A stretch of 9,194 bases of DNA, taken from contig JBILMZ010000139.1 in NCBI GenBank assembly GCA_044375275.1, positions 1 to 9,194 of the forward strand, read 5' to 3'. Shown one piece after another: positions 1-5,630 of this stretch. How positions within the stretch are numbered: position 1 is the first letter of the stretch; every line of letters begins with the position of its first letter. A program made the translations under genes and the position numbers. Source of the DNA: SZUA-430 sp044375275 (lineage in GTDB: Bacteria > Pseudomonadota > Alphaproteobacteria > Micropepsales > Micropepsaceae). A model generated the notes under the pieces. That model had not been told where the DNA came from. It saw only the letters and a program-made list of their open reading frames with translations, and searched no databases.

Positions 1-287
1 GGGTTAGGTTGGACTGGGGGGTAGGCGAATTCTGCTTCAGGACCAGCCTGCAGCTGGACCGCAGGCATCATCCGGAGACGAACCTCCTGCATCCATTCCG
101 TGAGCGCCACTTCCACCCGAGGCCTCCGACAGCGGAAACGACGCGAAATCGATGCAGGAACATATATGGAACAAACCATTCCCGCCCGCAACCAAAAATC
201 ATACGCTGCGTCACTTTTGACCAGCAAAACCTTACGCCAGCGTGCTCCCTCCCCCAGCCCGTCATGGCCGCGTCGGACCAAGACACA
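1..287. other. gene-free left edge with a truncated repeat
   Basis: I see no convincing gene here. Open frames exist on both strands, but their translations are Arg/His/Pro-rich, resemble no family I know and run into repeat sequence. The right part (about 216-275) resembles the spacer at 2750-2808: both have a TTTGACCAG start, an A-rich stretch, a C-rich stretch, then CCCGTCATGGCCGCG. Here the palindrome is cut after its left arm, and the oxidoreductase gene ends just beyond. A CATATATG palindrome lies near 164-171, with no evidence that it is functional. The first 200 bases may be the upstream region or remnant of a gene outside the window. Confidence 0.5.
216..275 (+). repeat. truncated copy of the GTCATGGCCGCG palindrome repeat with its left flank
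   Basis: The bases resemble 2750-2808, sharing TTTGACCAG, a short A tract, CCTT, a C-rich tract and CCCGTCATGGCCGCG. At 2792-2828 this left arm is followed by its inverted partner. Here the partner is absent and the sequence continues as TCGGACCAAGAC. It is therefore a half-copy, probably a decayed or truncated member of the same dispersed family. Similarity was judged by eye and is imperfect in the middle. Confidence 0.6.
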
Positions 288-956
288 TCAGGTTTCCGGG
301 GGAGCAAGGGGGATGATACGGCCATGAGTTGAGGGGTCTCCCAGCACCTGCACCAGCGTGCGCGCGAGTGACTCACGCGATACGCGGCTTAGCAGGGAGT
401 CGCCTTCTCGCATGGGCCTGGCCGGCTGTTCAGAGGGCTTGTCGTCGAGCGTAGGCGGCCGCAGCGACGTCCAGTCCAGGCCGGAGTTGGCGAGGAGCAC
501 CTCGCTGCGGGTATGATCCTCCATCGAGTAGCGGATATTGCTCATCCGGATGAATGCACGGGCCCACCATGGAATCAGCGCCCAGCTGTCGCCGGCACCG
601 AAGGCGCTGATGTAAACGATGCGCCGCACGCCCTCACGCTGCATCGCCGCGACAATGGTTGCGGTGGCGCGTGAAGTCAGGTCGGGCGGCGAGGTCAGGG
701 AGGAGAATGGCGAGCGGGTGCGCCGTGAGATTCCAAGACAGATGGCGACCGCATCGGCACCGCGAACCGCCTTTGCAGCATCAGCCGGATCGGTCGGGTC
801 ACCGACCATCGTCCATTGGCCCGTACCAAAGCCACTACGCGCCGCAGCGGCCCTGACCACGGAGAACACATTCCAGTCCGCCGCCGTGGCAAGCCGAACG
901 ACATGCCTCCCAGTCGCGCCAGAAGCGCCGAAAACCACGAGTTTCATCTGGTTCAT
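288..956 (-). CDS. NmrA-like/atypical SDR NAD(P)-binding oxidoreductase
   Basis: This 222-residue cytosolic protein has a Rossmann fold. The glycine-rich nucleotide loop GASGATG is at residues 10-16, straight after strand beta-1 (KLVVF). GVRRIVYISAFGAG (109-122) and SGLDWTSLRPPTL (158-170) are the hallmark segments of NAD(P)H-binding/NmrA-type proteins. Length fits the compact members of the family (about 200-220 residues). The start chosen is the ATG one base after the TGA of the upstream dioxygenase gene (TGA-A-ATG). A second ATG three codons in is equally possible. A longer frame would overlap the dioxygenase and add unlike residues. The tight spacing implies translational coupling and a shared transcript. 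The family includes reductases, epimerases and redox sensors without catalysis, so the substrate cannot be read here. The stop lies next to the truncated repeat at 216-275. Confidence 0.85.
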   Translation of the reverse strand: MNQMKLVVFGASGATGRHVVRLATAADWNVFSVVRAAAARSGFGTGQWTMVGDPTDPADAAKAVRGADAVAICLGISRRTRSPFSSLTSPPDLTSRATATIVAAMQREGVRRIVYISAFGAGDSWALIPWWARAFIRMSNIRYSMEDHTRSEVLLANSGLDWTSLRPPTLDDKPSEQPARPMREGDSLLSRVSRESLARTLVQVLGDPSTHGRIIPLAPPET

Positions 957-957
957 T

Positions 958-1641
958 TCATTTGTTGGGAAGGACAATGTCGAATATGCCAATGGGAAGT
1001 CCGCCATCACCGGGCTCAAACCGGACGAGCATGCGCCGACGCAATGCAGCGTCCCTGATGCGGCTCACGAAAGTGTCCCCTTCATTGCGGCGCTCGCCGG
1101 CGAACCACAGTTCGGTGGCGAGCGGCGCCCGGCCCGAAGCCGAAACCCGCATGTGAATATGGGCGGTCCGTTCAATCAGTCCCCAGTAACGGGCGTATCC
1201 TTGCGGACGAATGGTCGTGAAGGTGTAGCGGCCATCCGTATCGGTGAGGGTTATTCCATATCCGCCAAAGCCTGGATCGTGATCAGCGCCAGTCTCCACG
1301 GCGTAGTGGCCACGCGCATCGACCTGCCAGAGCTCAACCTTGGCGCCTGCGAGCGCACGTCCGGCCGTGTCGAGCACGCGGCCGCTGACGCGGACATGCT
1401 CACCCTGGGCCGTTCGACCGTTGGCGCCGCGCGTGAGGTCATTGCCTTGCGGTAACGGGTTCAGCGCCTTCGCCCCGATGAAGGGCAAACCGGCCGGATC
1501 CGGTGGATAGAAGGGCCCGACGGTGACAGCTGGCGTAGGCTTCATGCTGTCCATGGCCATCGTGGTGAATGGCACCAGCGCGGTGGCGTAGCCGACGAGT
1601 TGCACTACCCGGCGACGTGTCAATTGTGTTAGCGTTTTCAT
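958..1641 (-). CDS. Tat-signal intradiol ring-cleavage dioxygenase family protein
   Basis: This 227-residue protein resembles the beta-sandwich core of non-haem Fe(III) intradiol dioxygenases (catechol/protocatechuate/hydroxyquinol type). These cleave between the two hydroxyls of a catechol. The family start GPFYPPD is at 42-48, followed by the strand pair VSGRVLDTAGRALAGAKVELWQ (split at 85-106) and GHY (111-113). Probable iron ligands are Tyr113, Tyr149 (or Tyr152), His161 and His163 in AHIHMRV, the classic Tyr2His2 set. The N-terminus TRRRVVQLVG (8-17) followed by a hydrophobic stretch to about residue 30 looks like a twin-arginine export signal. The product is probably periplasmic, unlike the cytosolic pathway enzymes. 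The ATG at 1641 is chosen because it opens this signal and follows a GGGAAAA ribosome site. A longer frame to 1812 would overlap the divergent regulator. It is first in an operon with the NmrA-like gene. Its true substrate is unknown; many exported homologues are uncharacterised. Confidence 0.85.
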   Translation of the reverse strand: MKTLTQLTRRRVVQLVGYATALVPFTTMAMDSMKPTPAVTVGPFYPPDPAGLPFIGAKALNPLPQGNDLTRGANGRTAQGEHVRVSGRVLDTAGRALAGAKVELWQVDARGHYAVETGADHDPGFGGYGITLTDTDGRYTFTTIRPQGYARYWGLIERTAHIHMRVSASGRAPLATELWFAGERRNEGDTFVSRIRDAALRRRMLVRFEPGDGGLPIGIFDIVLPNK

Positions 1642-1744
1642 CGAATTTTCCCGGCAGCAGACGATGACACGAACGATAGCAGGGCGCCGGCAGACACGCG
1701 CGTCCGGGAATGCGGAAATTGGTGCAGGGCGTCCGCCCCGTGAG
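1642..1744. promoter_or_regulatory. divergent control region between dioxygenase and AraC regulator
   Basis: About 100 bases separate the minus-strand dioxygenase from the plus-strand regulator, so both promoters and any AraC-family operator should lie here. I do not see clear -35/-10 boxes. A spaced inverted pair TTCCCGG (1648-1654) and CCGGGAA (1704-1710) is the only symmetrical feature found. AraC proteins usually bind direct repeats, so its meaning is uncertain. If the regulator starts at 1664, most of this stretch would be coding and the control region would shrink to about 22 bases. Confidence 0.4.
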
Positions 1745-2707
1745 ATGCTCGTCGGGCAGGTGCTCGACGCACTGCGATTCCATGGCTGGTTCTTTTGCAT
1801 CAGCGACCTCACTGCACCCTGGGGGCTGCAACTGCCGGGCGGACGTCTTGCCGCTGTTCATGCGGTGCTGGAGGGCGAATGTGTTCTGAAACGCGTGGGG
1901 GAGGCAGAACCGATACACCTCTGTTCCGGGGACATTGTGGTGCTGCCGCGCGATGAGGTCCATGCGATTGCTGATCGATCCGGCAGCAAGGTACGAAAGG
2001 TCAGCGACATTCCTGGCCTGGTTGGGCAGGACAGGATCGCGACAACCTTCACCTATGGCGGCGGTGGAGTGCGCGCGCGGATCCTGACCGCGAGCTTCGC
2101 CGCTGACACGCCGTCGGCGGGATTGATTGTCGCTGGATTGCCTTCGGCGCTTACGCTGCGTGCGGGCACGGCGGCGTGGGCGCGCGTCGAGCCCGTACTG
2201 GCGTTGATACGGGCAGAGGCGGCCGATCCGGGTGGTGTGTCATCGGCGGTGCTGCGGCGGGTGGCTGAGGTGCTGTTCATCCAGTCGCTGCGGGAAGCCC
2301 TGCTGGGAGCGCAACCGGTGACCGGATGGATGGCAGCGGCGTCTGATCCCAGGCTTGCAGCAGCGTTGGCGGCGATGCATGCGCAACCTGGGCGTCAGTG
2401 GACGCTGGCGGGACTGGCGCCGCTTGCAAACCTCTCGCGCACGGCGTTCCTCGAACGCTTCCAAGCGAGCCTCGGGCAGACACCGACCGAATATCTCCAA
2501 TGGTGGCGGATGCAGTTGGCGGCACAGCGGCTGCGCGAAACAGACGACAGCGTTGGCGCGATAGCGCTGGCGGTGGGGTACGACAGCCCGTCAGCCTTCG
2601 CGCGTGCCTTTCGCCGCGCTCACGCACAATCCCCGAATATTTACAGGGCAGGGCGAGATGGTGTCGGGCGTTCGACGGGGACAAGCTCTGCAGGGCCCAC
2701 ACGGTAA
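1745..2707 (+). CDS. AraC-family transcriptional regulator with cupin-type N-domain
   Basis: This 320-residue DNA-binding regulator has an N-terminal cupin-like effector domain at about 1-190 (segments LSDVL-like start, APWGLQLP at 24-31, GDIVVLPRDEVHAI at 62-75). It has a C-terminal AraC/XylS double helix-turn-helix at about 205-303. The first helix pair contains WTLAGLAPLANLSRTAFLER (219-238). The second contains VGAIALAVGYDSPSAFARAF (270-289), with the family landmark GYDSPSAF and the closing P-x-x-Y-R (SPNIYR). The ATG at 1745 is preferred because the family fold begins there; an in-frame ATG at 1664 would add 27 unlike residues and leave almost no promoter space. The SD is weak (GTGAG). 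Position and divergence suggest control of the dioxygenase/NmrA pair, which is inference. In other members of this subfamily the regulated neighbours are often small oxidoreductases. Confidence 0.88.
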   Translation: MLVGQVLDALRFHGWFFCISDLTAPWGLQLPGGRLAAVHAVLEGECVLKRVGEAEPIHLCSGDIVVLPRDEVHAIADRSGSKVRKVSDIPGLVGQDRIATTFTYGGGGVRARILTASFAADTPSAGLIVAGLPSALTLRAGTAAWARVEPVLALIRAEAADPGGVSSAVLRRVAEVLFIQSLREALLGAQPVTGWMAAASDPRLAAALAAMHAQPGRQWTLAGLAPLANLSRTAFLERFQASLGQTPTEYLQWWRMQLAAQRLRETDDSVGAIALAVGYDSPSAFARAFRRAHAQSPNIYRAGRDGVGRSTGTSSAGPTR

Positions 2708-2749
2708 GCGCCCACCCGCTCGCAACCCCAAACCACAAGCTGCATGGCG

Positions 2750-2832
2750 TTTGACCAGAAAAATCCTTGCTCCCGCGTAATCCCCTGCCCCAACCCGTCA
2801 TGGCCGCGCGACGCGGCCATGACGGGTTAGGG
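2750..2832 (+). repeat. GC-rich palindrome (17-bp arms) with conserved left flank
   Basis: The arms 2792-2808 and 2812-2828 are perfectly complementary over 17 bp around a CGA loop. After one mismatch the pairing continues for three more C:G pairs (2788-2790 with 2830-2832). The core is AACCCGTCATGGCCGCG and its inverse. The left flank from about 2750 matches 216-258. No T-run follows on either strand, so it is not a standard terminator, although it lies 85 bases after the AraC gene. It is followed by a short AGGGAGAAC-type flank that recurs after the palindrome at 3058-3088, so palindrome plus flank move as a unit. This resembles REP-like elements in form; I recognise no named family. Confidence 0.8.
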
Positions 2833-2857
2833 AGAACACTGAAGGCTTCCGATATCG

Positions 2858-3000
2858 CCTTGGTGCCTTCGTGGTGAAACCAGCAGCCGTGGTATCAAGC
2901 TCAACCGCTGCAGTTTTGAAACACGAAGGACACGAAGAGCACGAAAGAGGATCTTGGGCCGAAGGCATTCGTGCTCTTCGTGCCCTTCGTGTTCAAAAAA
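2858..3000 (+). repeat. composite intergenic repeat module, copy 1
   Basis: The module starts with CCTTGGTGCCTTCGTGGTGA (2858-2877). It continues through a 40-base linker and ends in a large hairpin whose right arm runs into an A tract (to 3000). It aligns without gaps to copy 2 (2858-2993 against 4367-4502), with about 19 differences in 136 bases by eye. The start segment equals the right arm of the perfect inverted repeat at 5564-5630, so copy 1 carries only half of that second hairpin. It lies between the AraC gene and the PAN-domain gene and overlaps no convincing gene. Confidence 0.85.
2920..2993. repeat. 26-bp-arm inverted repeat of CACGAAGRN units, copy 1
   Basis: The left arm 2920-2945 and right arm 2968-2993 pair over 26 bp with one A:C mismatch, around a 22-base loop. 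Beyond the arms, one bulged A and a further TTGA/TCAA pairing extend the stem. Each arm is itself built of a 9-base unit repeated nearly three times (CACGAAGGA, CACGAAGAG, CACGAA). On the plus strand the hairpin is followed by A residues, not T residues, so it is not a canonical intrinsic terminator in that direction. Confidence 0.9.
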
Positions 3001-3057
3001 CTCCCGAGACGCAAGCTGGTCACCGCCTGCCCCGCACCAACCTAAGCCCAAAAGGTC

Positions 3058-3088
3058 CCGTCATGGCCGCGTCGCGCGGCCATGACGG
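3058..3088. repeat. GC-rich palindrome (14-bp arms), second copy
   Basis: The arms 3058-3071 and 3075-3088 are perfectly complementary over 14 bp around a TCG loop. The 17-base core GGCCGCGTCGCGCGGCC is the exact reverse complement of the core at 2792-2828, whose loop is CGA. The two cores are thus in opposite orientation or have flipped. The right flank (ATGGAGAGAACGGTGAAGG) nevertheless resembles the right flank of the first palindrome in the same direction. Confidence 0.85.
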
Positions 3089-3145
3089 AATGGAGAGAAC
3101 GGTGAAGGGTTCCACCAACGCCTTCGTGCGCTTCGTGTTCCAAAA
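3089..3145 (+). repeat. partial composite repeat (right-arm remnant)
   Basis: After the palindrome at 3058-3088 come GAGAGAAC, GTGAAGG and a TTCC segment. These match 2830-2850, the stretch leading into module copy 1. Then CGCCTTCGTGCGCTTCGTG (from about 3119) and TTCCAAAA resemble the right arm of the 26-bp hairpin. No partner left arm is present, so this is a half or recombined copy. It ends about 65 bases before the PAN-domain gene start and may overlap that gene's promoter region. Confidence 0.6.
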
Positions 3146-3211
3146 GCCCATCCGTTGCGCTCCCGAACTCGGCTGGCATACTCGTGCCAAAGCGATTCAC
3201 GGGGACCATCC

Positions 3212-4339
3212 ATGCGCATCAAAGCCCTCGCCACCGTTCTTGCCGCACTCCTCGCCCTCATGGCCGCCTCGCTCAGCCGGGCAGATGATCCGTGGCAGGA
3301 CCAGACCGACAGTGATGACCTCCCCGTCGTCACCTCCCAGGACGGTGTCGACCGGCCGGGTTCGGACTTCTGGCTGATCCGCTTCAACAGTCCCGCCGCC
3401 TATGGTCCCTGCGCGTTCCATTGCCGGAACACGCCACGCTGCGCCGCCTTCACGGTGGTACGGCCTGCAGAAACAGGCGGACAATATCTCTGCTACCTCA
3501 AGGACCGCATTCCTGAACCAGTCAGCAACAGCTGCTGTCGTTCAGGCGTGAAGGAAGGCTGGCGGGCGCTGACAGCAGAACAGCTTGCAAGCGATGCCCG
3601 CCTGCGCCGCACCCCCGCATTCGGCGAAGCATTCCCGGCTCCCGCACCTGCCCGCCCGCCATTGCCGCGCGATGCCCTTGTCGTTACACCCCCGGTGCTG
3701 CCGATCTCGCCCTTGCCACGATCCACACCGTCCGAACCGCCCTTCGGCACGCCCATCCCGGGCGTGAGCGCCATAGACGGCACGGATCGCATGGGCAGCG
3801 ACTACAGGCGCATCCACCCGGCGACGACAGCGCGCGCCTGCGCCGAAGCCTGCGCCGGCGACCAGCCACGCTGCCGGGCTTACACCTTCGTGCGCGCCAG
3901 CTTCCAGGAAACGGCACCCGTCTGTTATCTGAAAGACGCCGTTCCGGCAGAAAGCCCGAATCCATGCTGCGTGTCAGGCGTCGTGGACGGCCCCGGCTCC
4001 AACGCAGCCCCGCCGGTCACGCCCGCACGTCCCGCGAGCCCGTCCGGCAGCTACAATCGCGCCCCCGGCCGCTACGAAGGCGCGAGCGAGTCCCTGATCA
4101 ACCAGTTGTCATCATCCGACCGCCGCTGGCCCAGTGGTGTTCCGTTCAATGTCAGCGGCTGTGAAGCGGCCTGCGACAACCCCGCCCGCTTCAGCGGCAC
4201 CGGTTCGGAGTCCAGAACCTGCGTCGCCTACTCATTCATGCAGTCCTACGGCCCCTACGAAGGAACATGCACGACCTTCTCGACCGTCCCACCCCGCATC
4301 GCACCAGACGACCACACAACCTCAGGACACCGGCGCTAG
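3212..4339 (+). CDS. secreted protein with two PAN/Apple-like domains and a probable third
   Basis: This 375-residue protein has a Sec-type signal peptide (MRIKALATVLAALLALMAAS, probable cut after SRA at 22-24), so it should be periplasmic or extracellular. PAN-like domain 1 is at about 44-115: GVDRPGSDF, then Cys67-x3-Cys71-x5-Cys77-x16-Cys94-x13-Cys108-Cys109. Domain 2 is at about 188-260: GTDRMGSDY, then Cys210-x3-Cys214-x6-Cys221-x16-Cys238-x13-Cys252-Cys253. Pro-rich linkers lie at about 140-185 and 261-285. A diverged third unit (281-360) keeps Cys317-x3-Cys321, Cys337 and Cys353 but lacks the final Cys pair. PAN/Apple folds bind proteins or carbohydrates; no catalytic domain is visible. 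The ATG at 3212 follows GGGGA at good spacing and opens the signal peptide; a longer frame from 3155 does not. It stands alone, flanked by repeats on both sides. The ligand is unknown. Confidence 0.85.
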   Translation: MRIKALATVLAALLALMAASLSRADDPWQDQTDSDDLPVVTSQDGVDRPGSDFWLIRFNSPAAYGPCAFHCRNTPRCAAFTVVRPAETGGQYLCYLKDRIPEPVSNSCCRSGVKEGWRALTAEQLASDARLRRTPAFGEAFPAPAPARPPLPRDALVVTPPVLPISPLPRSTPSEPPFGTPIPGVSAIDGTDRMGSDYRRIHPATTARACAEACAGDQPRCRAYTFVRASFQETAPVCYLKDAVPAESPNPCCVSGVVDGPGSNAAPPVTPARPASPSGSYNRAPGRYEGASESLINQLSSSDRRWPSGVPFNVSGCEAACDNPARFSGTGSESRTCVAYSFMQSYGPYEGTCTTFSTVPPRIAPDDHTTSGHRR

Positions 4340-4366
4340 GGGAAGCGACGAAGGATACCACCATCA

Positions 4367-4509
4367 CCTTGGTGCCTCCGTGGTGAAACCGACAGCCGTC
4401 GTACCAAGCTCACCCGCAGCAGGGTGGAAACACGAAGGACACGAAGATCACGAAAAGGGACTGCGGGCCGAAGGCATTCGTGATCTTCGTGTCCTTCGTG
4501 TTCAACAAA
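4367..4509 (+). repeat. composite intergenic repeat module, copy 2
   Basis: The layout and orientation match copy 1: the CCTTGGTGCC start segment, a 40-base linker, then the large hairpin and a short A-rich end. It fills almost the whole gap between the convergent PAN-domain and DUF3592-like genes (stop codons at 4337-4339 and 4517-4519). A weaker resemblance to the lead-in of copy 1 (GAAGG, then ATACCACCATCAC) begins about 25 bases earlier, only a few bases after the PAN gene stop. Confidence 0.85.
4429..4502. repeat. perfect 26-bp-arm inverted repeat, copy 2
   Basis: The arms 4429-4454 and 4477-4502 are perfectly complementary over 26 bp around a 22-base loop, the same loop length as copy 1. 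The loop ends in GGGCCGAAGGCA in both. Against copy 1, the third unit has T instead of G on the left (GATCACGAA for GAGCACGAA), and the right arm has the matching change (TTCGTGATC for TTCGTGCTC). The one A:C mismatch of copy 1 is an A:T pair here. It sits between two converging genes, so it could block read-through by structure, but there is no T-run after it on the plus strand. Confidence 0.9.
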
Positions 4510-4516
4510 AAGCCGC

Positions 4517-5497
4517 TCAACGCCGACCGCTCAACCGCAACCTCAGCCACGCGACGATCTCCTGCGTGGCGTCTTCGCCTGACCACGCGGCAAGCTTGTG
4601 CGTCTCGCCGTCCCGCCTTCGCACCAGGATATCGTATTGCGGCGTGTCATCATCATGGCCCGTGATCTTCATCTCGATGTCAGCCACATCCGACTTTCTC
4701 ACCTGCATCCGCCTCGTTTCACCGGCCACAAGCGGGAGCGTGACAAATCTCTGGTCCACGCTGAAGTCGAAATCCCCCGCCTGCTCCCTGCGGCGCGCAA
4801 CAATGGCGACATAGCCGCCAACCAGGCCGACAACGATCCAGGCGGCAATCATCATGTCCCCTTCAGGATGGAAACCGGTCGTCAACCCGATCAGGAAAAC
4901 ACCTGCAAACGCGGCTCCGCCCACGCCGATGATACCGGCAAAGGGCCACGACAGCTGCGTCAGGCGGACATGCGTGGCACCACCCCGGTCAAAGGTCGGC
5001 AAGGGCGGCCGCACGCCGTGGTAGCGCGGCTGGAAACAGAGCCAACCCACATAGGCCCAGATCCCCACCATCACCGCATTGAAGGGCATCAGGAACATGA
5101 GCATCATCAGCGTGGAGCCATCGACGCCCGGCTGAAGGACAGACACTGACGGCGCGCGGGGACTGTAATGCACGTCACGCGTCGCACCGACCGGATACTC
5201 TGCGACGATCAGATCTGCCCAGTTCCGCTCAGAGGAAGACACGACCGAGTAGCTGTAGCGCGCACCCTCAAGACGCGTGCCATCGACAACATAGGTGTAG
5301 CGGACATCCACGCTGTACGTGACACCGTCGCTGTCCTTGTGACGCAACACTTCACTGCGCGTGATGGTGCCCGGGGTACGCTCGAACGTGACCGCCTGCA
5401 GCGACGACAGCATGCTGCCACCGATCAGGACATCGGCAGCACCAACGATGGCCGACCAGAACAGGCCGAACAATACAAGCGGAACGAGGAACTTCAT
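4517..5497 (-). CDS. DUF3592-like integral membrane protein
   Basis: This 326-residue inner-membrane protein has four probable helices: about 4-22, 128-152, 183-206 and 215-234. Between the first two is a DUF3592-like extracytoplasmic domain (about 35-125). It has the family pattern of a Y-x-V-x-V-x-Y-x-Y strand with VDG (61-73), a YPVGATRDVHYSP segment (101-113) and SVSVLQPG (117-124). A soluble C-terminal part of about 90 residues follows the Arg-rich stretch ARRREQAG and has no family I recognise. DUF3592 proteins have no established function. The ATG at 5497 opens the first hydrophobic helix directly; I see no strong SD before it. Transcription runs toward the PAN-domain gene with repeat copy 2 between them. 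Copy 3 and the dehydrogenase terminator lie upstream, so it is probably a single-gene unit. Confidence 0.8.
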   Translation of the reverse strand: MKFLVPLVLFGLFWSAIVGAADVLIGGSMLSSLQAVTFERTPGTITRSEVLRHKDSDGVTYSVDVRYTYVVDGTRLEGARYSYSVVSSSERNWADLIVAEYPVGATRDVHYSPRAPSVSVLQPGVDGSTLMMLMFLMPFNAVMVGIWAYVGWLCFQPRYHGVRPPLPTFDRGGATHVRLTQLSWPFAGIIGVGGAAFAGVFLIGLTTGFHPEGDMMIAAWIVVGLVGGYVAIVARRREQAGDFDFSVDQRFVTLPLVAGETRRMQVRKSDVADIEMKITGHDDDTPQYDILVRRRDGETHKLAAWSGEDATQEIVAWLRLRLSGRR

Positions 5498-5563
5498 GGC
5501 TGGGCATGTTAGCCCACCGTGGTTTCAGAATCGTGATGCCAGGCGGCGGGCTTGGGCAAGACA

Positions 5564-5630
5564 TTTTTCACCACGAAGGCACCAAGGCGCCGAGCCCGCA
5601 CTTCGCCCTTGGTGCCTTCGTGGTGAAAAA
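5564..5630. repeat. perfect 24-bp-arm inverted repeat (second hairpin type)
   Basis: The left arm 5564-5587 and right arm 5607-5630 are perfect inverse complements over 24 bp, from TTTTTCACCACGAAGGCACC plus AAGG, around a 19-base loop. The right arm is what copies 1 and 2 carry at 2858-2879 and 4367-4388 without a left arm. Only this copy is a full hairpin. The T and A tracts at its edges pair with each other, so no single-stranded T tail remains for termination. Confidence 0.9.

Noticed and set aside
9..332. Plus-strand frame of 107 codons at the left edge
   Set aside because: Composition is Arg/His/Pro/Thr-rich with no recognisable motif. It ends inside the 3' part of the oxidoreductase gene and includes the half-palindrome repeat.
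619..1455. Plus-strand frame of 278 codons
   Set aside because: It lies antisense to the NmrA-like and dioxygenase genes, which have clear family motifs. It is a high-GC shadow.
1648..1710. TTCCCGG / CCGGGAA inverted pair as an AraC operator
   Set aside because: Seven bases with a gap of about 50 is weak in GC-rich DNA, and AraC-family sites are usually direct repeats. Kept only as a note in the control-region entry.
2920..2993. Large hairpin as an intrinsic terminator for the AraC gene or for the convergent genes at copy 2
   Set aside because: The stem is AT/GC mixed with a long loop and is followed by A residues, not T residues, on the plus strand. On the minus strand the T-run precedes the hairpin rather than following it. 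A structural role in stability remains possible.
2827..3051. Minus-strand frame of 74 codons through the same repeat (HEGHEEHE string)
   Set aside because: The hairpin gives similar peptides on both strands because it is palindromic. No family resemblance and no start signal.
2858..3145. CRISPR array
   Set aside because: Units are 9-base tandem repeats within hairpin arms, not 25-40-base repeats separated by unique spacers, and no cas gene is present.
2871..3377. Open frame of 168 codons across repeat copy 1 with a His-Glu-rich stretch, matched by a similar frame at 4134-4814
   Set aside because: The shared peptide comes from the nucleotide repeat. Differences between copies preserve hairpin pairing and often change the amino acid. 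The frames also run into the PAN gene in another frame and have no good ribosome site.
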